Shown here: one piece after another, positions 53,431 to 64,000 of the stretch
How positions within the stretch are numbered: the first letter of the stretch is position 1
Layout: every line of letters begins with the position of its first letter
Origin: Hydractinia symbiolongicarpus
Taxonomy: Eukaryota > Cnidaria > Hydrozoa > Anthoathecata > Hydractiniidae
Assembly (NCBI RefSeq): GCF_029227915.1
Contig: NC_079878.1
Location: 5,580,001-5,644,000, forward strand
Direction: 5' to 3'
Length of the DNA stretch: 64,000 bases
Notes under the pieces: model-generated
Told to the model about the DNA's origin: nothing
Seen by the model: the letters and a program-made list of their open reading frames with translations, nothing else
Databases searched by the model: none
Made by a program: the position numbers and the translations under genes

Positions 53431-54579
53431 ATGCGACATAAAGATATTCTGTTAGAGAGCCTAAACCAACCACGCGAAGAAATAGCGAAGTCCAAAAAAG
53501 TCAGCTTTGCCCGCAATCATGATGTGGCATATATATACCCATGGTCACCCACAAAGTTTTTATTATTTGGCAAATTATCAGAAGAACAGTTAAGAAGGAA
53601 AAAATCGGAAAACAATGAAAATATTATACCCATATTAAAAAAATCGAACTACGTGGAACACGATACCTTACATGAGATGCGTCAAACATTGAACGAACTT
53701 AAATCCATCAATGAGAAGCGAGTCAAGAGACCACGTGATCAAACAAATTCGATAAGCGACTCGTTTAGCTTGTCGAATATCTTTACAGAATATGATGCTC
53801 CAAATCATTTAGAAGAAATAAATGTAGACGAACTACACACTGTACCACCTACCCTACCAAGCATGGCGATTTTTTCACCAAATGAAAAAAAAGATTTTTT
53901 AACCAACGCACCGTGTGAGAGTTTAACTCCGCCATCTTGTTTAGTTCCTATAGCCCAAAACCACAATTATAAAAAACCGCTAAGCTCAAGCTTTTCATTA
54001 TTAGGACATGGGCTAGATAGCATAACAGATGAGAAAAATGCTTCCCTTCCGCAGTTAGCTACGACAAAACTTAGTGAAGCCTTGTTTGGTTGCATTCGGC
54101 AAGGAGAAGATGAGCATGTAATCTGTTATAACGCTAGACCAAGAAAGTATTTACGTATGCCGTCCATTGAAAGTAACGATTCATTTTCTGTCACATCAAT
54201 TCACAAATCTTCTCCGCATCGTTCCCAAATTTCACAACGATATGCCATAACGGAATCAGATTTAGAAAACATTCAACATCTCAACGAAGAAGAGTTCATA
54301 TGTCCGGAAATAACTTCAAAACAACGACGGCCGTTGCCGTTGTTGAACGATGCAAAAAATAGAACATCTAAAAAGAAAAAGAAAAACGGACAAAACCAAA
54401 CAAAAAAGAAAGAAGAAAAAATAGATACAACGACAAAACCTAAATCGAAACCCAAAGTAAACCAGGTTGGTGATACTACTAAGAAAAGCAATTGCAAGCA
54501 AGAAGCTCGTAAGTCTGGACCTTCGATATTACAGTTGCATTTATCACCGAAAGACTTACGGACCGGGTGTTGTAAATAA
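53431..54579 (+). CDS. Lysine-rich protein of unknown function with a PP1-type docking motif, 382 aa
   Basis: A single uninterrupted frame from ATG 53431 to TAA 54579, the longest open frame in the window. It is hydrophilic and mostly predicted disordered. Near the N-terminus, residues 22-26 read KKVSF in the context SKKVSFARN. This fits the RVxF consensus ([R/K]-V-x-F) by which many regulatory subunits bind protein phosphatase 1. It is followed by HDVAYIYPWSPTKFLLFGKL, perhaps a short conserved module. Residues about 308-355 are a lysine-rich tail, in line with a nuclear or nucleic-acid-binding location. No enzyme domain is visible. An AG lies 8 nt before the ATG, so a 5'UTR intron or trans-spliced leader is likely. 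Family not recognised; the PP1 link is inference. Confidence 0.75.
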   Translation: MRHKDILLESLNQPREEIAKSKKVSFARNHDVAYIYPWSPTKFLLFGKLSEEQLRRKKSENNENIIPILKKSNYVEHDTLHEMRQTLNELKSINEKRVKRPRDQTNSISDSFSLSNIFTEYDAPNHLEEINVDELHTVPPTLPSMAIFSPNEKKDFLTNAPCESLTPPSCLVPIAQNHNYKKPLSSSFSLLGHGLDSITDEKNASLPQLATTKLSEALFGCIRQGEDEHVICYNARPRKYLRMPSIESNDSFSVTSIHKSSPHRSQISQRYAITESDLENIQHLNEEEFICPEITSKQRRPLPLLNDAKNRTSKKKKKNGQNQTKKKEEKIDTTTKPKSKPKVNQVGDTTKKSNCKQEARKSGPSILQLHLSPKDLRTGCCK

Positions 54580-57500
54580 ACACAGAATATTTTCTTTGTT
54601 TGTGCGGCATTGTTGTCAATTTATTTCTACAGCAATCTGCTTGTACATAGTTACAAGAACCATTTAAATTTTATATTTTTGGGCCTACTGCTTCAGCTGT
54701 TCTACTTATTGTTTTCGGATTTGTTAACAGAAAACTTAGAAAATACTTTACCTTTAGAATTTATTTTCTTTTCCTTTTTGTAAAATATTACTAACAAAAA
54801 TTTTTGAATTTTTTAACATTAAAAATTTAGTATTATTGTATTCGATATATAACCATGCAAAAAATACGAAGTCGAATTTTTGTCGCTAAAGCTGTTGATT
54901 GGTAACATGCTGATCGCAAGGAGGGGCAAAGTGGGGTAGGTATGAACAAAAAATAAGTCGTGGAGGGTGCCTATAGCTTCCCAGGGAAGACAGATGTTCA
55001 GATATGTTTTTTACATTATTTTTGCCAACTATTACACTTTTTTTTGGGAAAATGTTGCTTGTCTGACGACGGATATTAGGACATAGACTAGTTATTAGCC
55101 CGTGAAAATATCCACGGGTCGACTGGTCGTACATACTACAGGAATAAGATTTTTACCCATCGCACATACTTCGGGTATCTCTAGCACGAAATAGGCTTGT
55201 ATACATATAATAAGACGACAGGTATTAATAAAGGAAGAGAATAAAAATAAAGTTTTCAGATCACAACTGAAGATGCTCTGACAAAGATCAGGTAGAAAAT
55301 TTATAAAATTTAATTTGTTATTTATTGCCTTAAACCCAAGAAATATTTGCTAATTAACTATAAAAGGCAAACCTATAAAGAATTCATTAAAGTTTTTATA
55401 TCACAAATTCCTTAACAATGTGTTAAGTGCTTTCTCCACACGTTTTTAGTAGTAACTAGTTCATAAGAATAGTTAGGCTAAAATGTGAAATTGACAACAC
55501 TTCAAAAATATGCTGAGCCCTATTCGATCCGGGTGGTGGGGGGGGGGGGGGTTGCGTTAATAACTGGGTTTTTTTTAATAACTCCTTAAAGCTATGTTGT
55601 ATGGCTATGATACTTACTTAGTTTCAATATTTATTTATTAGACACCTACATGCTAAATTTTTACGTCTCATACCTTTTAGAAACTTTGATATTGGCTATT
55701 ACTCAAAACTACCCCTATAAAACCCTTATATGGGGAAATATAATTTGCTAGGGTTATCCTTAGAACTTAAAACTTACAACTCAACTTTGTTTCATTAAAA
55801 AGAATCGTTTCCCATGTTTTAGACACGTGATTAACTTGATTTCCCGACTTTTTCGGATTTTACCCGAAAATTGAAAAAAACGGATTTTCGGGCATTTTTT
55901 GGCAACTTTTCATGCGATCTATGTAAAAACCGGAATATATGTTAAATAACTTTTATGTAGCTTTCAGAAACTTCAAACAGCATGTAAAAATTCGCTTTAG
56001 AACTAAAGTAATTGAATTTTAAGCAGATATGGTTGCATTTTAAACAAATCTCAACCTTTTGATAAGGTCACAAAAAATATGCTGACGCAAGCAAAAATGT
56101 ATTGCCGCCGTTTTGTTCCTTTAGTGACTGCGAAGTTTGATTCAATTTGAACAAGCCTATAAAAAGTTATTGAGGGAAGGGGAGGGGTGGATTCGATAAT
56201 ATGTTCTAAAAACGCCGGACCCCGTTTCTCTCTTTACATCGATACAATACCGTATACAAATGAAAGTTGGTGCGTATTTTACACCAGCTCTGTATTAAAA
56301 AAAGAGAAACTCTAAATAACTTCTAGAAACAAATTTTTTTTAAACTATAAATTTATTGAGATTTTTAATAATAAAATAAAATTGGCTAAAACCTCATCCC
56401 CAGGGATGTATGAATCTTTTCATTTCAAGGATGTTCAGAAGATACAAAATGTTGAAGTTGTAATACACAACGTGAGATCTCATAGGTGAAATTAAGAAGG
56501 AGATGTACTATGATTGGTAAGAGCTACTTCTACGAAGGAGTAAAAAGTGAGAAAATAAACAATTTATTTTTTAATGTATCATTATTACCCGTTTTAGTCA
56601 GGGGGGGAGGGGGAGATTTTAAAATTTTATCTGCCCGGATTAGAAACGAACAACTTCTCTGCCTGAGTCGACAATGATATTTGAAAGGGGACAACATCTT
56701 ACTTTTCAATTTTTGGTGACAAACTGAGAATAACTTTTAGCAAGAAATGGTCACACACAACGAAGGAGGGGGAAATGACAATTGTCTTTGCTGGGAGAGA
56801 GTATTGAATGCAATTATAGTTAGAAATTCTCCCACAATAGGTAACCAATAACGTCGTAAATAATGTCTTGTTTTTTGATACTTCATCAAAACAACAATAA
56901 ACCATTACACACCTTTATAATACTCACGACATCTGCGAAGACAAATCGGTTCCTCCATCGCAGAGCTTTGTCTGACAGAATTTTCCTTGGATATATAAAT
57001 ACAACCCAGCGCGAAGTTAAAGGAGCGCACGCTAAATAATTATACACGTAAGATCATAAGGAATACTAACGTGTGAAAAATAACTAATAAATGTTGATGG
57101 AACTCGAGCCTATAAAAAATTCATATTAGTTCCGTTTTGAAGGATTACATAACGAGAAAGAATGAGTAATTAGAACAGTTCATTAAAAAGAGGTTAAGAA
57201 GAAGAAGATAAAAATGTGAAAAGAAGATGAAAATGTGAAAGCAGTGTTTTATAACATGAGCAACCACAGATCTAAATCAATTGTAAGTTACAAATAATCT
57301 AGTCATGTAGAGAGAGAGAGAGGGATTAGTTAGCTATGCCGTTAGCATTCACCTCACACGATGGGTTTCCAAGAACACTATCCGAAAATTGGTCATTTTT
57401 TTTATTTTACTTTATCATATTTATTTTTGTTTTTCTTCATCATTAAACAAACTTTTAGGTAGAAGAGTTTGTCTAGCGACGCTTTTATAATAGGGGTCTG

Positions 57501-58071
57501 TTTGTGTTTTCTTTAAAACTCGGACTTCTCCAAGCTTATGCAAAACAATACCCCGGGAACGAGCTTGATCCTAGACTTTAGTATCTTGTAACTTGCGCAT
57601 CAACCTGAGTAACACTGGATCTTTCGTGCCGTGATTGTTTCACTATTTTTAAAATAAACAAAAATTTTTTTGTTTTTTTACCATTTTTATTATTTCATCA
57701 AATCTTTTAAGATAATTACATGTTTACGAACGGGAAATCTAATTTTAAAGAAAATAAAAACATAAATATGAAACCGCAAGATTGGTAATGGTATCATTTT
57801 TTATTAAAAAAAAGGTATGACCAATAATTCACAAAAAATGATTGATGTAAAAAATAAAATTGATCAAATCAAACTGACAGGAAAATTATCGGCTTGAACA
57901 GCTGCTTCAAATTTTTCGCCTCAATTTTTCCTCTTACGTGCGTTTCATATCTGAAACTATTTTGTATGAAAACATGCAAAATCAAGAAGATGCTATGGGC
58001 TGATCTAGGTTCAGCTGTTTTCCATCTAGATATTTCTTATAATGGTATAAAACTTAAAAGCCTTCTTGAAT
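54580..58071. other. Intergenic DNA with repeats
   Basis: No exon supported. It holds a truncated copy of the TTAGCCCGTG hairpin repeat (55086-55125), a poly-G run near 55537-55550, an (ag)n run near 57309-57321 and isolated fold-back ends at about 56388-56405 and 57551-57567 (ccccgggaacgagcttg). Short open frames are not convincing. Confidence 0.4.
55086..55125. repeat. Truncated TTAGCCCGTG-hairpin repeat
   Basis: gactagttattagcccgtg followed by aaaatatccacggg matches the start of the repeat at 61618-61738. Only the first 40 bp are kept. Confidence 0.6.
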
Positions 58072-58074
58072 ATG
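58072..58074 (+). other. Candidate start exon (ATG only) of the calmodulin-like gene
   Basis: gaatATG|GTAAGCC joins an ATG directly to a consensus donor. This matches the ATG-only first exon seen in calmodulin A and joins in phase 0 to the exon at 59256. Other ATG|GT sites are possible, so this is a proposal. Confidence 0.35.
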
Positions 58075-58273
58075 GTAAGCCTAGTTTCTAATAATCCATT
58101 TTTCAATAATCTATTTTTTTTTCTTTCTTTATATTTGTATGAAACAGAATGTTTTAGTTTTTTTTAACATAAAAAATTAATGCATGGAGAAATTAGGTGT
58201 TTTCAAAAATATTAAAACTTCTTTTTCCTGCTAATTCGCATGATTTTTTATTTTTTCCCACTACCTTTATCAC

Positions 58274-58348
58274 CAACCTCGTTTCAAGCGCAAGTTGTCT
58301 CTTTTTTATGTCTAATCAGCGAGACAAACATGTTCGGGAACGAGGTTT
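58274..58348. mobile_element. Fold-back element, CTCGTCCCCAGG family
   Basis: Left arm caacctcgtttcaagcgcaa then gttgtctc; right arm gagacaaacatgttcgggaa then cgaggttt. The arms pair imperfectly over about 30 bp. No target duplication is visible. It lies in the proposed first intron of the calmodulin-like gene. Confidence 0.5.
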
Positions 58349-59255
58349 TGTCTTCATAACTTGGTTTAAAAGTTTTACCCTATCTGTTTTGGAACTAGTA
58401 AATAGAAAGATGACTTTTAGCCACTGCTTGTTTTGTAATCCTTTAAAATAGTAGTCTTCTTCTCAATTATATCTCTCCCAGATTTTACTGATCTCCTTTA
58501 AAAGTACTAATTACGTATTCGACAGAATTTTAGATTAAAAAAACAGCGCCAAGGAGGCGTTAGTAAAATATTGTGCGAAAAAAATTGTCTAGATGATGAC
58601 GTCATGCGTAAATTCTGTACACACTTTTTATGTATGTACACAACTCCCGAATTTCCCATTTTATTCTTGTTTATGGCCTTTTTTAAAAAATTATCTGGCA
58701 TCGTGTATGTTATTTTACAGATATTAGCTTTCGCGTATGGTTATTAAAAACCTGTTTTTATACTCCACTATTTCGAATACATTTATCTCCCTCAACTTTG
58801 TGGGGAAAAATTTTGTGAGAAATAATTTTTTTATTCCTCGTTTTCGTTACCTCCTCAAGAGTTCGTCATTAAGGGTCGATTATTGTTTCAGGCCTTATTA
58901 TTATTATTAATTAGGAAAGCCAAAAAAATATGATAACAACACAAAATTTTGGAAAGCACGTCATGTAGTCCTCTAACAAAATCGTATGAAACTATTCTTG
59001 AACCAAACTAATTTTTCATCCCAGATTTCTGTCAGTCTTAATTCTTCGTCCCCAAATTTTCTCGCCTAGTCAAAATTTTGTCATATGGAACCGACAGATT
59101 TCGGGACGATGAGTTGGAAAATTTTAGCAAGCAGCAAAAAAATGATTCACGAACTACGATATTTTCGTGTATCAATTCTTGCGTTGACTCTTTTTGCCCA
59201 TGCTACGATTTTTTGCGAATTTTTAAGTAAAATCGTCTTTTTTTCTTGCATCTAG

Positions 59256-60883
59256 CCAAAAGAACTATCTCACGCTGAAATTTTAACACTGGAACAAGTT
59301 GAAGGTATGAAGAACTTTTTTTCATCTTACTGATACACAACCTAATTCCGTGCTAATTCGTATATATCCAAATATGATATTGTAGCATTAGACAGATATC
59401 ATTGCTCTTACTCAGATTCTCTTTCGTGCTTACACCTCGTTTAAAAAAATGAGGGCTTTCTGGCTACAAATACACATCATCAAGTTATATTTCAGTACAA
59501 TACTTTTTGAATTCTAAATTTGCAGGCGGTTGTGTGGACTCGCTACTTCACTATTCCAAGTGTTTTATTTTTTATACTGTTCCTTAATTACTGTATTTTG
59601 ATAAATCCATTATTTTTCCATCTCACTGTAGATTACAAAAAAGCCTTCGCTCTTTATGACAAGAATTCAAATGGTACTATTACCGCGAAACAGTTGTTGT
59701 CAGTTATGAGAAGTTTAGGAGAAAATCCAACTGAAGAAGATATGCACTCTATTATGATTGAGGTATACTGGTTTTTGCATTTATAAGATGACATATTTAA
59801 TGTTGAGTCAAAGAAAGCGAAGATGAAGATTGCACTCTGGTTCCTCGAGTGTCAACTGACGCATACAACAAATCTGTATTATTGTTCTCTGACTATTAAA
59901 AATTTGCCTTTTTTGAAAAAAAAGTCACTTTTCCAAACACTATATTATATCTTTTGATGTTGTCCAGCATTTTTGTAGCTTTTTTACAAACAAACCTGTA
60001 CATAGCAGACAACTACGGTTCCGAAATGTGTGCACTATGTACAGGTTTGACTCTATTTCGTTTAATGACAATCATTCCTAATTTGGGCTTGAACATAATT
60101 CAAAATTTAAAGTGAGTCTCAGGTGGTTAACTTAATCTTCTTTTTAACCAATTGGAAGCTCGTGTTTTTATAAATCTGTTTAAAGCTAAGGCGGTCTGGT
60201 AACAAAGCTGTAATATACGCAGTTGACAAAAGTATTAAGTGCTAGGGTATTTGTTTCGTGATGAAGTTAATGTTCAAATTGCTGTAATTCTACTTAGATG
60301 GACAAAGATAAAAATGGAAAAATCGATTTTCATGAATTTTTGGAGAAAATGGTTGAACGAAATGAAAAAATTAACGAAAGTGAAGAACTGCGAAACGTAT
60401 GATGTATTTTTTACTTGTTTTTTTTTTTTTTTTTTCTCTTTGGAAAAAAGAAATAATTCATGCTAATTTGGAGAAATGTTCGTGTTAATCTCAATTTGTA
60501 ATATTTAGGCTTTTCGTGTATTCGATAAATATGGAGACGGGAAAATAAACATCGAAGAATTTCGTACCGTGATGGTGAATTTAGGAAATATACTGAGTGA
60601 CGAAGAAGTCGAAGACTTATTGAGTGCTGCTGATCGAGACAGCCATGGTTGTGTCAAATATGAAGGTACTACCCCTTGCTAGATTCCTCATTATCATGTA
60701 TTTTTAGAATGGTGTCGTATTCGAGCAACCGTTTTCTCAGGGTATTTTTTTTTACTCTTAGCAAATGACTTCGATTATATTCGACCTGTTAACCGGTGCA
60801 GCTGTTCTTTTACTTAAATTTGGCTTGATAGAATATATTATGTTATAGAATTCGTTATCATGTTGACCGAAGGCTACAATTAA
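59256..60883 (+). CDS. Divergent calmodulin-like EF-hand protein, about 157 aa, five coding exons plus a start exon
   Basis: Exons 59256-59304, 59632-59762, 60298-60396, 60509-60665 and 60849-60883 join in phase with consensus sites; the stop is TAA. With an ATG-only first exon the product is 157 residues. It aligns end to end with calmodulin: ELSHAEILTLEQVEDYKKAF, RSLGENPTEEDM, ESEELRNAFRVFDKYGDG, EEFVIMLTEGYN. The EF loops are altered. EF1 (DKNSNGTITAKQ) has Gln at position 12, EF3 has Tyr at position 3, and EF4 (DRDSHG) has His at position 5. EF2 (DKDKNGKIDFHE) is canonical. It probably binds fewer Ca2+ ions than calmodulin. Intron positions resemble calmodulin genes, including the KE|AF site present in copy B but absent in copy A. 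Confidence 0.85.
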
Positions 60884-61617
60884 CAACTTCTTCGATACAT
60901 TTGGCGCCAAAGAATCCAGCATATGTGTCGTAGATTGGTCAGTAAAAAAGCGAAATCACAAGAACGAACCAACAAGCACCATAATGAAAGTGAAATCGGA
61001 ACCTTATTTTCCGATAACGGGAGCGTAAAACCGAAAATAACACATATCAACAATCTCGTCGTCAGAGCTTCTTTTTTACTTTCTAATATTTGAGCTGGGG
61101 CGACTCTTTTGCGTTAGTCAGATTTCAGAAAACCAAAAAAAAAACCTGGGAACAAGATTGACATATCATTTGTATATAGGATTTTAGCAACATTTAGTAC
61201 CATAATATGATGATAATGTGGATGGACATTTATGTATTTATTTTACTTTTTTCTCAATTTGAAGTTAAAAAATACTTTTAAAACGAAAGTGCCATTGTAC
61301 CTGTTTGTGGGATCAAATTTTACGCAAATTTAAGTCCCTATTATGTTGAGGATATTCATTTATGAGGATGTTTTTTATTAAGTGCTTCAAAAGTAAATTA
61401 ATCACATCGCTTTTTTCAAATTTTAACCTGATCAAGAATAATTGGATGAAAGTATTTTTTTCAGTAAAAGACCAGACCATTCCTTTTTTCAAACTTTTAA
61501 CCTCTTTTCGTACTGATGCTGTAAAATGAAAATCACTTAGCATAAGTGAAACTTGGGACTCCATTCTCCAGTCAATACTTGATAAACTTTACTTAGCTAC
61601 ATAAAAGAAATATAAAA
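60884..61617. other. 3' flank of the calmodulin-like gene
   Basis: No gene seen apart from the fold-back element at 61051-61160. The minus open frame 61313-61564 has no recognisable feature. Confidence 0.4.
61051..61160. mobile_element. Fold-back element with 9-bp target duplication
   Basis: Ends caatctcgtcgtcagagctt and aacctgggaacaagattg are inverted. The flanking 9-mers acatatcaa (61042-61050) and acatatcat (61161-61169) match at 8 of 9 positions. The element is 110 bp and non-coding. Confidence 0.7.
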
Positions 61618-61738
61618 TACTAGTCGTTAGCCCGTGGAAAAATCCACGGGGGGTTCGCCCGTCGCAGCTAAGCTACAATTTCGCGTGACAGACAGACGGA
61701 CGGACGGACAGACGTATACGGGCATTTTAATATAGATT
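61618..61738 (+). mobile_element. Short non-coding repeat with CCCGTGGA hairpin and GACAGACGGAC tract
   Basis: It starts atactagtcgttagcccgtgg with a cccgtgga...tccacggg hairpin, then a gcccgtcgcagc segment, a gacagacagacgg-type short repeat, and ends gggcattttaatatagat. The 5' hairpin and the tatagat tail recall short interspersed elements common in marine invertebrate genomes. A truncated copy is at 55086. The class (SINE or other) is not certain. Confidence 0.55.
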
Positions 61739-64000
61739 CAATTCAATATAGTACAGATTATAGCAAAAAACTGGATTTTTTTTTAATATTTCCGTCATCA
61801 AAGATTTTTTATTGTAACACGAAACAGAAACCATTATGATCGTATATAATTTTAGCTAATAAAGAAATATTTAATATAATATGATATTAATTACTAAGTA
61901 TATGTTTATTCAGTATTTATTTTAAAGCTTGAGATGGACACCATTTATAAAGATGAAAATTTTTTTTAATTACTAAGGTAACACTAAACACTATTTCTTT
62001 CGTTATGTGATGCGCTCCTTCGTCGGGTTACTTCTCGAGCAAAAGAACTGTTTGTTATTAGAAGCTAATAGATTGGTACTAATTGAAAATTTTTGAGACA
62101 ATAGACAAGATATACTTTCATTTATACAGTGTGATCATTTTTTTATTTTCTTATAAAGTTAATATGAGCCGATCAGCAATTTTTGCGTTAGAAGCTAATT
62201 CATGTCGCTTTACGTAACTTCTGCGGGGAAGTGCAAGCCTATAGCGTAATAGATTTGTTCATGTTAGCATTATAAAAATTTTTTTGTAATCTTAAATTTT
62301 GGACAGAAGGCTGGTGATAGAGGTGAATCTAAAAGTCTAAAAAGACCTCTTTGATGAGATTTTCAAACTCGCAGAATTTCTACAGTTTAGTTTATGAGCA
62401 AAAGAATGTGTAAAAATGTGAGTTTGGAGATTTCTGTTTGTGTATTTATTTGCTTTGTTGTTTGTTTGTTTTTGTATTAGTTTGTTGTATATTTTTGTTA
62501 TACATACTTAGCGTCCTAATATTACATAGTGTTGAAGCCATGCTTGCCTTTTTCTTTTCTTACCAAGTCTGAATAGACAGATTTTTCAGAAGTTTCTCGT
62601 ATAAAAATACTTCAAGCATTGAAAAAAACAGTTTATGTTAACTTTAGTCTAGTTCGTGCCATGCTCCAGTAGATGCATAATCAAAAACAACATTCCACTT
62701 AGGAATCTGGGTTTACCGGCCCCGCCCTTATACATCGCTAGATAGCGTTATAAAAACGTGCAGTCAAAAAACCTTGTTATGAATTGCTTGTTTTTCTGTG
62801 GCGAAACTCAGCTATAAACGCAATGAAGAATTCTAACTCTGGTGACAATTAGGCCCTACCTCGACACGTCAATGTGAAACCACTAAGGTCGTGAGGTAGC
62901 GATGTCTTTTGTTGTGAAATAGACAAGTGTAATGGTCACTAGTTTAATCATGTTTTGATATACTAGGAATTGGAGTATTGTTTTAAGCTAAAAAGACTGT
63001 GATTCCAAGCATTTGTGATGCTTGTGCACGTACGGACGAGTCTCCTGATGAAAACAAAACGTTTAATATTTCTTTGATTAGTTTGATGAAAACATCACAA
63101 CAACTATTAACAGGGAATAAAATAATCTATAATCGATTAGCTTTTAAATTTAATTTTGAACATACGAATTAAAATTTACAATGGATTTGATATCATATCA
63201 AAGTATCCCGTCTTCTCACCGGAGTGAATTCAAAGCGTATTGTTATTAACTTCTTTCAGGTAATTTCAGTCAATTAACATTTGATTTTCATGATATTCTT
63301 TTATTGCGGTCTTAAGTCGAGCACGTAGCCTCTACGAATACCCCTGTGGCTGATTTATGTTAGATAGATACATAAACATACAACATGGAAAGTCAAAGAA
63401 AGGGGGTTGAAATGCCGCCCTTCTTTCTCCCACACCCTCTCTCTAAGTCATGTTATCGTCACAGAACTTGTTACGTCATTAGGATGCAATAGGGACTAAA
63501 AATTAAGATGACATCATCCAGCTTGCGATGACGCCATCATATATTTCAGAACATAAAAACTAAAATCGTCGAAAATGTTCTTTAGAATAAAAAAAGGTTA
63601 TACAGTTAAACTAAGATAAAGCCTTTAACTTGTTCAGCGTCACATCAGAGACAAGTCTATGTTGAGATTTATTGAAGAAGAAAAAAATATATCTACATGA
63701 TTGCCACGAAGGGAAACATTTGGAATCTTGATTTCTAACGATTGCCAGGAAATGGCTTCCCCTGCTTTTTCAATCTGTTTTTCATCAGTTCTCAAAAAAA
63801 CTCACGAACAAAAAAGGGTGAATTTAACCCCTCCCAAATTTTTTGTAGTGTAGCCGCTTTAGGTGGATTTCCACTTAAAAGCAAAACTGATCGGAACGGA
63901 ACAAGAAAAATACTTAAATTTGATTGACTCTCTGTTAATTATTCTTTTTTACCCTTTTTTAAAAATGATTTCAACTTTCAGGATCAAAACGGAAAATTTT
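61739..64000. other. Right-end gene-free stretch
   Basis: No exon, RNA gene or clear repeat recognised. It includes AT-rich DNA and a tgtttgtttg run near 62455-62475. Confidence 0.4.

Noticed and set aside
54273-54501. Two minus-strand Phe-rich open frames
   Set aside because: They are antisense to the lysine-rich tail of the gene at 53431-54579; Lys codons read backwards give Phe and Leu.
55525-55555. Poly-G run suggesting a G-quadruplex
   Set aside because: It is a single homopolymer without the four-tract pattern; most likely a simple repeat.

Overview
The window is eukaryotic, intron-containing, AT-rich animal DNA. Calmodulin genes, short coding exons with GT..AG introns, long non-coding stretches and many transposon remnants point to an invertebrate metazoan. 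I favour a cnidarian, possibly a hydrozoan, but this is an inference from sequence character and not a database result. No CRISPR array, prokaryotic operon, rRNA gene or convincing functional tRNA gene was seen.

Host genes, left to right: (1) a first exon of a minus-strand gene running off the left edge (221-395); (2) a three-exon plus-strand gene for an unrecognised 314-residue protein (2529-4464); (3) a convergent two-exon minus-strand gene of unknown function (5071-6640); (4) two tandem minus-strand calmodulin genes (36298-37366 and 39761-41599), one of which lacks an intron present in the other; (5) a four-exon plus-strand gene joining an N-terminal membrane segment to a glycolipid-transfer (GLTP/CPTP) domain (47387-50838); (6) a lysine-rich protein of 382 residues with a PP1-type docking motif (53431-54579); (7) a plus-strand, divergent calmodulin-like gene (59256-60883). 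Exons were joined by hand from splice sites and reading phase.

From about 8.9 to 24 kb I found no gene, only non-coding DNA, small repeats and a tRNA-like SINE candidate. From 24 to 35 kb is a transposon graveyard: a broken Tigger/pogo transposase, a fragment of another mobile-element ORF, a decayed LINE, and a zinc-knuckle retroelement interrupted by a DIRS-like retrotransposon whose inverted terminal repeats and internal complementary region are still visible. A deleted Copia-like element lies at 44.6-46.5 kb.

The most striking unexplained pattern is a dispersed family of small fold-back elements. Their ends resemble CAACCTCGTYCCCAGGG and its complement. Several copies are flanked by matching 9-bp direct repeats, two of them perfect (accatcact at 38782/38888 and ctgtagatc at 42369/42516). 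Roughly twenty ends are scattered across the window.
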